64,000 bases of DNA from Dipteronia dyeriana (taxonomy: Eukaryota > Streptophyta > Magnoliopsida > Sapindales > Sapindaceae), in contig CM065298.1 in the NCBI GenBank assembly GCA_032871835.1, positions 14,451,096-14,515,095 of the forward strand, written 5' to 3'. Under the pieces are notes generated by a model. That model saw only the letters and a program-made list of their open reading frames with translations. It had not been told where the DNA came from and made no database searches. A program made the position numbers and the translations under genes. How positions within the stretch are numbered: the stretch's first letter is position 1; each line of letters opens with the position of its first letter. Of the stretch, positions 55,622-64,000 are shown piece by piece.

Positions 55622-56468
55622 GTTGTATGTAAATTTTACCAAGCATACACGTCATTGACAGGAAAGAAAAAATAGCCAGGTGTATGCTTAGATGGACATC
55701 CGGGAAATATCCTACAAGGCATCATTAAAGAGGAGCAAGTCCGAGTAAGCATATACCGAATAAAGACCTACTCGGGACTGGCTAAAACAACGCATTCACT
55801 CGGGCTCAAACGGCACTACTCGGGACCATCAGGTAACAGTCTCACTCGAGAGTAAATACAACCCGAATAAGAACTTATCGTACGGGTTAAGTAATTAAAT
55901 ACGCGAAGATATTCTTCATGAAGGAATCCCAAATAATGGACCTTTTAGTTAGAAGAGTCCCCCAATCAGGAAACAACTTGATTCCTTTTCGAAGACTACA
56001 TTCTTATAAGAAAACAAGTCAAATTGAACTACGCTACTAGAATCCCACTCAATTTCCATAAAGAGACTCCGAAACCGGAAAGAAGACAAATCAACCTCAA
56101 ACAAGTAACCAAATCATAATTAAAAACAAATATCTTGTATTACTTGTACAAAGCAGATTAGGGTTCTATAAGCATTTAAATAGACCCATAATCTGGCTCG
56201 AAAAGATATAGACAATATAGCATACAGTAATCACAAATAATACAGAGAGAAAAAGTGAGATCGAGAGCTTGTAAAAACATCTTATTCTCTTAGTGGATTT
56301 TGGCTTGGTTGATCTTTCAACCACCCGTGAATGTTTCTCCGACCATCAGAGTTTTACCACGTAAACCTTGTCTTTTTTACTCTCTCTGTATCTCTTTCTC
56401 TTTGAATCAATAGCCAAAATCCAGTCCTTGTTGGCTTTTCTGGCATAATCCAGAAAACGACGTCAACA
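55622..56468 (+). repeat. 3' LTR of the Tat element
   Basis: Direct repeat of the 5' LTR (TGTTGTATG...CGTCAACA), followed by the target duplication ctatt. It carries a single copy of the 10-bp unit and a changed TATA box. Confidence 0.93.
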
Positions 56469-57072
56469 CTATTTATTATTATTTGTATTTTATATTATAA
56501 TATTATCAAATTCTTAAATTGACTCTCCAAGATCCTCCAACTTTGATAAAGTTAGATTTGTCACTAGTTTTGTGGTAATATAGCTCATTGACTCTAGCAA
56601 TATCTTATGCTCGAATCGTTATCCTCGTAAGTGGTATGTCAAATAAAAAACAATAAATAGATGCATGATCCATTTTTCACAGTTATTGCTTCATGTGACG
56701 AATTTTTTGTTATGCTCACGTCATTTGACATATATCTAATGGCAAGACAACGTTAAGGTATGAAGCGGTCGTAGCTCTTCATTAGTGCAGTAAAAGTGGA
56801 CCAGGCCCAAAGAGGCCGGTCTATCCGGCCTACGAAGGGAGGTGGGACATGCTTGGCGTGGAGACGGCTTGCCGGCCAAAGCCCGACACATAGGCGGGCC
56901 GCGTGACAAGCCCTAAGTACTAGGTCCACAGTGCTAACCCTAACGGTAGGCAGTCGGATCGACAAAATATTTTTTCAACCAATCCAACGGTTGAATTTTA
57001 GGTAAACATATAATTGCAAAATGGTCCCTAAAGTCTTCTATTTTATATCTTGACGCACAATTCAAATTTTCC

Positions 57073-57080
57073 TATAAATA
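57073..57080 (+). promoter_or_regulatory. TATA box of the hAT element
   Basis: tataaata is followed within 30 bp by a long CT-rich leader (57100-57180). The hAT-like element at 39064 has the same arrangement. Confidence 0.5.
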
Positions 57081-57329
57081 CTCCCATTTATTTCATTTTT
57101 CATTCACTTTCTCTCATTCTCTCAATCCCTCAATCTCTCCATTCTCCAATTCTCCACACATTTTCATTCTTACTCTCTCTCTACATTTTACTAATTTACT
57201 ATTTTCTTGTTAATACTATTTTACTAATTTTCTATTATCTATCAATTATTCTTTTAATTTTCCACCAACAGACAAAAAATTAAAGGTTCATTTTTCTTTA
57301 AATGTTATTATTTCATTTTATGTTTTAAT

Positions 57330-58245
57330 TATTTAATTTTTGTTAGTAAATTTATAATTTCATGTTTAGACTTTAGTTATTAATTTTATTATTTTTGTTT
57401 AGTTAGTAAATTTATAATTTTATGTTTATACTTAGTTGTTAATTTTAATATTATTGTTTAGTCAGTAAATTAATTTTAATTTTTTAGTAGTGAATTTAAA
57501 TATATTTTGTTAGTAAGTTAATCAATTTAATTTGTTGTAGTTAATTTTAATATATTTTATTAGTAAGTTAATGAATTTAATTTGTAGTAGTTAATTTTAA
57601 TATTTTTTGTTAATAAATTATGATTTTTATGTGTAGTAGTGAATTTTAATATTTTTTAGTTAGTAAATTAAAGATTTTTAAATGTTGTAGTTAATTTAAA
57701 TACTTTATGGTAGTAAATTAAGTATTTTATGTGTAGTAGTTAATTTTAATATTTTTTAGTTAGTAACTTAATTTTTTTTAAGTGTAATAGTTAATTTTAA
57801 TATTTTATGGTATTAAATTAAGCATTATATATGTAGTAGTGAATTTTAATATTTGTTAGTTAGGAGATTAAGCATTTTATGTGTAGTAGTTAATTTTAAT
57901 ATTTTTTAGTTAGCAAGTTAATAGCTTTTAAGTGTAGTAGTTAATTTAAATATATAATGTTAGTAAATTAAGCATTTTATGTGTGGTAGTTAATTTTTAT
58001 ATTTTTTAGTTAGTAAGTTAATAACTTTTAAGTATAGTAGTTAATTATATAAATATATTGCGTTAGTAAATTAAGCATTTTATATGAAGTAGTTAATTTT
58101 TTTTTAGTTAGTTAGTTAATAATTTTTAAGTGCAGTAGTTAATTTAAATATATTTTATTAGTAAGTTAATAAATTTAATTTGTAGGAGTGAATTTTTTTA
58201 ATATATTTTGTTAGTAAATTAATCAATTTAATATGATTATTAATG
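57330..58245. repeat. Degenerate minisatellite of about 60 bp in the hAT leader
   Basis: Repeats of 'gtagtagttaattttaatattttttagttagtaaattaa' with a 'gcattttatgt' spacer recur about every 60 bases, with many changes. The array lies between the leader and the BED zinc finger. A likely splice acceptor (tgtattttag) falls at its end near 58272, so it may be an intron. Confidence 0.7.
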
Positions 58246-58991
58246 ACTAATGAGTTCATATTTGTATTTTAGGAAAGGGATCATAACCAACAACTTTATT
58301 TTCAGATGGTTTGAACATGCTACATGATGATTTTGATCTTTTCGGACTGGCAAAAACCCAATAGGGACCTTCCGGTTCTGGTGCTACACCAACATCACGT
58401 CCCAAAAATTTACATCAAATGTTTGTCAGTGTTTTAACATAGTACAAATGACATTCCCAGACGAGACGGCCGATCCTAGAGCTAAATGTAAGTTTTGTCC
58501 TAATGACTATTCCAGTAGTAGGAATGGAATCGGTCATTTGAAAAAAATGCATGTCTACACATGGATAGGTAGACACTACAACCCAAACGCAACTACAAAT
58601 ACACCCAGACGGGTCCGTTACTACGTGACAGTACGACCCCGCGCACGCTAGAGATTGCTTGGCACGATGCATTGCACAAACTGATAAATCGATCAACTTT
58701 GCTGACAATGTTTTTTTTTTTAAGGAATTGGTCACATCTGCATTCAACCCCCAATTTGAAACTGTTTCTAGAATCACCACTAGAAACGATTTGATAAGAT
58801 TATTTGAAACCCAAAGAGACGACTTGATTGCTGAATTATAGCATCTAAGTGCCTTTGTTGCATTAACTTCTGCATTCCAAACATGACTATTTATGTGTCA
58901 CATGACACTATTTAGATTTTGAATGGAGGATAACAAAAAGAATCCTTGATTTTCGTCATATAGATTTTGCACATATCATAGAAAATATTTT

Positions 58992-60568
58992 TGTTAAACG
59001 AAAAAAATGGTCAAGAGAGAAATCAAGGGAGTACCTCACCCAAACACCAAAAGAAGAAGCAAGAACTAGGGAAGCCTCCCCGGTCCTCCAAATCCTCGCC
59101 ACGTTTCGAACTAAACCTAGCATAACTTTATACCCTGATCTAGCTCGACTAACATCCCCGACCTCAAGGACGGATCAGTGTTTCCTTTTAGACCAAGAAA
59201 TGGGAGGGCCTCCCAGCTGAGGTAGCCGGTTCGTCACAACTGGGCCACCGGTAGGAAAATCCAGACCATTTGGGAATACTCTAGAATCCCTGCCAAAGGT
59301 TACGAGCAAACCCGTAAATGGGACAACAGGCACCAGCCCTAAAGCACGAAGCCCAGCCAAAAGGGGAAAGGGATTAACGAAGGACATTAAGCAAGAAGGG
59401 CATTAATTGTGCCTGGATAACAGAGAAATAGGAAATAAAGGAATGACCGGTTACCATTACGCCACGTTGATAGGTTTCAGTGGTCTGATAACGATCCAAC
59501 TCAACCCCTACCCTCCAACCATCACCAAATAGGGAACCTGAGTTCCATTAGACAAAAGGAATGTAACAAGCGGCTAAGCTGAAAGAAGACAACCTGGGAG
59601 AGAAACGTATGACAATGACAATGTGACACTCCCTTATCAGTCCCTGATAATGAAAATTACTTCTATGCTAGTTGATGCGCCCCTAGCAACCCATATTCAG
59701 GGAAAATGCCATATAAGCGCCTACATGGTGCCCACGTAGGAACTAGGGCATACGTGGGACCATCCCCTCCTCTCAAGGCGTGTGGGTGAATCGTACTCCG
59801 AACTAACCAATTGTGGGGATCTTCTACACGTGGCCAATATCAGAACGAAGACATCCCTCCAGCCAAATGTACCATCAGGTCAATCCTAGGGTCCAGTTAA
59901 ACCAATCCTGGCTATCCATGCTATATGGGATAGTGGGCCTCAGATAAGGGGATGATGAGGATTGCTTCAGAAGCTCCCAATGAGGGAGAAACCTCCTCAC
60001 CAACCCCATGCATTGTACCCTATAAATACCCCAACTCTTAGATGAAAATGGGTTGTATTTTCTAGAGGAAAAAGAAAAGAAAAGAGGAATGATGCTACTA
60101 TAGAACGATCAGTCTTCTTTCTTGAGTCTAATATAAAGTGACATTTGCTCCTATATGATGACCAGCTCCCTTAGTAGGGACCGAAATCGTGTACCTTTAG
60201 AAAAGCCTAGATCGTTGTATCATTATGAAACCTTGTAACATTGGCAATGTCGTGAATTTAATAAGAAACATGTGGTGCATTTGCTCTTGTTAGTCCCTGA
60301 TACCAACCCAAATGTAGGATTTGTGTGTCGCACCAAACCATGACTGGTACCAGTACAATTGGGAACCGGTACTAGTAAACCATCGGGATAGTCTGACCCG
60401 TTACAACCAGGGTCCCCCAGCTAATCGGGGACCATGACCCTAGAATCTCAGCCCCAGCTGAATAGGGATCCGACCCCTCAGTATACACCAGGTCCCCTCC
60501 GACTATGGAGCACTGCTCTGGCCTAAGTGTTATTTGAAAAAATCCCCGATCAATTTTTAGGGATAACA
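58992..60568 (+). mobile_element. Solo LTR inside the hAT transposase
   Basis: Starts TGTTAAACG and ends GGATAACA, so the last five bases mirror the first five (TGTTA/TAACA). A 5-bp target duplication, atttt, flanks it at 58987-58991 and 60569-60573. It is markedly richer in GC than the hAT sequence around it. A TATA box in 'ctataaataccccaac' near 60021 is followed by a leader. No internal retrotransposon coding is present, as expected after recombination between two LTRs. I find no other copy in the window. Confidence 0.8.
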
Positions 60569-60900
60569 ATTTTTAATGTCATTCTTTATGTGTTAGAAAC
60601 TTATCAAATAACTCATCACATCCTTTCTCTTACATTAGATAATGTATCTGCAAATACGAGCTCTATTGCATTGTTTGTTGAAAGAAATATCTTGCAAGAC
60701 GAATGTTATTTCTTCCATCAATGGTGTGCATGTCATATCATAAATTTAAGTGTACAAGCTAGTTTAAAGCTCGTAAGCGACCAAACAGATCTTATCAGAG
60801 ATGTCATTTCTTGGATTGGCAGTTCTAATCCTAGATTCCAAGAATTCAAAAGACATTGTACATTAAACGGTCTACGACCCCGACGATTCCAAACTGATAT

Positions 60901-60960
60901 GCTGGTAAGGTGGAACTCTACTTACTTAATGCTGGTAAGGTGGAACTCTACTTACTTAAT
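60901..60960. repeat. 30-bp tandem duplication in the transposase
   Basis: Two perfect copies of a 30-base unit starting gctggtaaggtggaactcta. It adds ten codons in frame and repeats LVRWNSTYLM. Confidence 0.95.
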
Positions 60961-62555
60961 GCTGGAAAATTATTTGGAATATGATACAACTATTACATGT
61001 TTTTATTACATGAAATTGGTCGCCCTGAAGCACAAGCACTCACCACAGACGATTGGTATGTGACAAGGGTTTTTGTTTAATTTTTAAAGATTTTTTATAT
61101 TGCCACTATAACTCTTTCAGAGGTCTATTACCCCACATCTTCCCAGACAATCTATCAGATAGTGGAAATGTCTGAAGTGTTTAACACTTATAGGGAAGAT
61201 GATAGCTTAGGCATTGCAGTTATTGCCATAGAGACAAAGCTAACAAAATATTGGGTTAAGATTATTTTACTTTATGCCTTAAGTATTATAGTAGATTCTA
61301 TGGTTAAATTATCTGATTTAGAATTTTTGTTTGAGTTTATTGGTACTAATTTAAAAATATAATATTTAGAACATGTTACTGACATTCGAAACAAGTTGTT
61401 CGAAGTTTTTTGTATTTATGAGCGTAGGTTTAGCGGCCTTGACACTCAACCATCAACATAACTGGAGACACAACCGAAACAGACAAGTTGGAGCATTCTG
61501 AAACGGCGAAAAAAAAAGACAAATCATCAAGTTCTTCTTCAAGGCAAACATCTGACACATCTTCTTGTACCGAACTAAATAGGTATCTTGAAGCACAGTT
61601 CGATGCATTCGAAGACACCAAATAATTTGGTTTGTTGTTATGGTGGAAGACCTATAACTACGGGTATCCGGTTCTGTCACACCTAACATGTGACATATTG
61701 GTTATCCCCATGTCTACGGTGTCTTTAGAATAAGCATTTAGCACCAGTAGACACATAATTGAACCAAGAAGAAGATGTTTGTCTTCGGAGATGGTAGAGG
61801 TATTAATATGTTTTCGGGGATTTGGAGCATGCTCAAAGAGATTGCAAAACCAAACGGTAGACAATGAACTTATTTAAAATTTCACAAATTATATGTTGAT
61901 GAGAGTTCCGGTAGTAACCAGTTTCAGAACTATGTTACACTTATACATGTACATTTACTTGTAATACGATTGTATTCTTTTTTCCTTACCAAGTTTTTTT
62001 CCTATTGTGTTTTTCTTGGTAAGGTTTTGAATGAGGCAATCATGTAAATATGTAATACAGAATTCTGAAATTCAGAAATAAATAAATAATTCTTCATTTC
62101 ATATTTTCATAACTTCATCTATTTAAAATTTTATGTAATACTTTATCTTATTCATTTTTAAATTATTTTATTAACAAACATAATAAATCTACGTATCTAT
62201 TAGCAACATTTTGTTATCGTGACTAAACAAATTGGAATGAAAAATAAACACAATATTTTTCATAATAATTAAGATAAACAAATTGTAATGAAAATAACAT
62301 AATTGAATTGTTAAAAAAATATTATGTATTTTTTCTAAACCCTAAACCCTAAAATTTATTTTTAGAAATGTGTAAGGAGCAAAAAATGTGGGCCGGCCCG
62401 TGGGGCTCACCGATGCCGCCCTGCTTGTCGGCACGGTACGCCCAAGGCATGCTCACGTGCCATGTCGGGCCCATGTTTTCAAAACACGTTTTTAAAAACG
62501 GGCCCAAAGTGCCAGACCGCTCCACTTTTACATCATTACTCTTCAGGCTCTCAAT

Positions 62556-62560
<5 letters not shown>

Positions 62561-62621
<61 letters not shown>

Positions 62622-62622
62622 T
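62561..62622. repeat. Compound (TA)n(GA)n microsatellite
   Basis: About 19 TA units pass directly into about 12 GA units, just outside the hAT right end. Confidence 0.95.
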
Positions 62623-63448
62623 GAAAAAAAACTTCCAAATGAGAAATCCCTTATTTTAATTTCAGTAAGTACTTTGATGAAATCATATCGATTTTTATGA
62701 ATTTTGATCTGAATTTTTTTTGCTGGTAATAAGTTTAATGAAAAGTACCCATTAATAAAATTTGAGAATTTTTCAAGTTCTAGAGCTATTTATTACGATT
62801 TTGTTAAATATAAAGGTAACGGAAAATGGGAGACATATTGGAAATTTAAAAAAAAGAAGAAAATTATTAAGTAAAGACTTCGTTGAAATTTATTGATTTT
62901 AATGAATTTTTATATGATTTTTTTTATGTAAGGTTCAATGAAATCTACGTGTAAGCAAAAATTAAAAATTTTTCAAGTACTACAACCATTTTGTCCCGGT
63001 TTTGTTGAATATGAAGCGTGAGAAAACGAGGCAGAAAATTTTAACATAATGTACTTAGTTTTTAATTAATTGTATTTTATTTTAACATTAGTTTTCTTAA
63101 AAAATTAATATTATTTTGTAATTAATTTTATTTAATAATATTCGTTTAAGTCATTAATTTCGCATTTACTTTTTATTCTTAGTTTTTGAACAGAGAATTT
63201 TTACTTTTTAACCGAAAACTAACAACAAATGGCTTTTGGCTAATAAATTTAAAAGTACGAGGTTTTTGGCTAAAAACAAAATTGAAGGGTGTAGTTTGGC
63301 GAATAATGTATTAAAACCAAACATGCATTTTACTCCTTTAATCAATTAAGATTTAATGTATGCTTTATACTGAAGATTTATAATATTCTACTAATCTAGT
63401 AAATTAACGAATATATATAAAGAAAACATCATAATCAATCATATATAT
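62623..63448. other. Intergenic, AT-rich, no gene seen
   Basis: Two diverged copies of a stretch containing 'tttgatgaaatcatatcgatttttatgaattttgat' and 'ttcgttgaaatttattgattttaatgaatttttat' lie about 200 bp apart (62670 and 62880), with 'tttttcaagttct' / 'tttttcaagtact' after them. This suggests an old local duplication of about 200 bp. There is no coding region. Confidence 0.45.
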
Positions 63449-64000
63449 TGTTATAGGGATTTTTCGATAACATGACAAGTCAGCATGATCACCTGAAAAC
63501 ACGGTGATTAGATATGTCACATCATAAAAGTCAGTCAGGGAAGATTAATCCAAGACAATTAATAGATGACCTCAAGACCTAGTCAAGATTATCCAAGATG
63601 GTCGAAAAAACTAACCGATCGGACATAAATAACCTGGTCGGGGAAACTAGTCGATTGGGTAGAGACAACTTGGTCTGGACTATCCGATCAGGACAAAATA
63701 GGTCCGGTCGGGATTAAATAAATGGCCAGTTAGACAATGCGTGGGAGACATTAAAGGCAACTATGACTCAAATACAAAGAATAATGATCTTACTCAAACA
63801 AGGAATCTAGAATCACACCCCAATAAGGAAATATCCTTATTTCCTCTTCTGTATCAGAGAATTCTATTCAAGAAAGAATTCAAAGCTTTCAGAAGAATAA
63901 ACACCAGACAGGAAACAAGTCCAAATCAAGCAATAACTCTGCTTTTCTAAAAGACTGCACACCGATCAGGAAATAAGTCCTAAACGGACTATTTAACTAG
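63449..64000 (+). mobile_element. Start of an LTR, cut by the window edge
   Basis: Begins TGTTATAGGGATTTTTCG after an AT-rich flank, then becomes GC-richer with repeated 'gatcgg', 'ggtcgg' and 'gtcggg' words, as in LTR U3 regions of Ty3/gypsy elements. Sequence near the end ('aaacaagtccaaatcaag', 'ggaaataagtcctaaacgg') resembles the pre-TATA part of the Tat LTR in style. There is no partner LTR in view, so this is a call from layout only. The open frame at 63741-63950 is not taken as a gene. Confidence 0.45.

Larger units (their letters stand above)
44152..56468 (+). mobile_element. Complete Ty3/gypsy retrotransposon, Tat lineage
   Basis: LTRs of 879 and 847 bp flank an 10.6-kb interior, with a 5-bp target duplication, ctatt, at 44147-44151 and 56469-56473. 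The order is LTR, primer site, gag, protease, reverse transcriptase, RNase H, second RNase H, integrase, 86-bp tandem array, a spliced gene on the opposite strand, purine tract, LTR. The second archaeal-like RNase H and the extra 3' antisense gene are marks of the Tat (Ogre/Retand-like) group. Seven in-frame stops and one frameshift in gag-pol mean this copy cannot make its own enzymes. The LTRs are very similar, which argues for a fairly recent insertion. Confidence 0.93.
58448..61865 (+). pseudogene. hAT transposase, inactivated
   Basis: An N-terminal BED-type zinc finger (KCKFCPNDYSSSRNGIGHLK, then KMH) starts near 58484. After several frame breaks, catalytic-core words appear: HHILSLTLDNVSANTS and the Cys/His segment HQWCACHIINL (about 60610-60750), then RFQTDMLVRWNSTYL. 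The C-terminal hAT dimerisation region (WWKTYNYGYPVLSHL, VIPMSTVSLE, then RHIIEPRR) lies at about 61640-61780. Breaks include stops near 58650, 58840 and 61360, another before the C-terminal region near 61625, one within it near 61729, a 30-bp tandem duplication at 60901-60960, and the solo LTR at 58992-60568. No functional transposase can come from this copy. Confidence 0.8.
56783..62538 (+). mobile_element. hAT transposon with decayed transposase
   Basis: The left end tagtgcagtaaaagtgg and the reverse complement of the right end, taatgatgtaaaagtgg, form terminal inverted repeats of about 17 bp. An 8-bp target duplication with one mismatch (ctcttcat at 56775-56782, ctcttcag at 62539-62546) fits the hAT superfamily. 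GC-rich subterminal sequence lies at both ends ('ggcccaaagaggccgg' left, 'gggcccaaagtgcc' right). The interior holds a TATA box, a CT-rich leader, a repeat-rich probable leader intron, and a broken transposase that is split by a solo LTR. Confidence 0.85.

Noticed and set aside
59175..59387. 70-aa frame (-) in the solo LTR
   Set aside because: Short, isolated and inside a non-coding LTR.
62368..62700. 110-aa frame (+)
   Set aside because: Made of hAT terminal sequence plus the TA/GA microsatellite; not a protein.

Overview
The window looks like nuclear DNA of a flowering plant, most likely a eudicot. It is AT-rich, its genes are cut by many short GT-AG introns, and the recognisable proteins are plant types: a CHL1/DDX11-like Fe-S helicase, a class III peroxidase of the peroxidase-48 type, and a kinesin-13 closest to the KIN-13B subgroup. 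I cannot name the species from sequence alone.

Only about a quarter of the window is host genes, and they lie together at 14.8-34.4 kb. In order they are a DDX11/CHL1 helicase (+, 9 exons, 922 aa), an intronless basic 221-aa plant protein of unknown function (+), a peroxidase-48-like gene (-, 4 exons, 427 aa) and a kinesin-13 (-, 12 exons, 709 aa). All four read through without a break once spliced, and the junctions conserve frame. They have unrelated jobs (sister-chromatid cohesion/DNA repair, cell-wall redox chemistry, microtubule depolymerisation), so nothing suggests a functional cluster.

The rest is transposable elements, many nested. From the left: (1) a truncated minus-strand Ty3/gypsy element with an LTR (1-1856); (2) a gag-only, non-autonomous LTR element (3027-10359, target duplication ccgat) that landed in an older foldback element (2613-10698); (3) MITE-like elements near 13.7 kb; (4) two MITEs that each carry an inserted Mutator-like element (26.8-28.5 and 35.35-37.16 kb); (5) a three-layer nest at 39.06-42.35 kb, a hAT-like element holding a PIF-like element holding a Mutator-like element with a perfect 10-bp target duplication; (6) two more hAT-like elements (42.39-44.11 kb); (7) a complete 12.3-kb Ty3/gypsy element of the Tat type (44152-56468, target duplication ctatt) with two RNase H domains, an 86-bp tandem array and a spliced gene on the opposite strand; (8) a hAT transposon (56783-62538, 8-bp target duplication with one mismatch) whose transposase is split by a 1.58-kb solo LTR; and (9) the start of another LTR at the right edge.

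All TE proteins carry stops or frameshifts, so no element here looks autonomous. The most unusual structures are the antisense spliced gene in the Tat element, the repeated MULE-inside-MITE nesting, and the palindromic 23-bp minisatellite inside the LTRs of the gag-only element.
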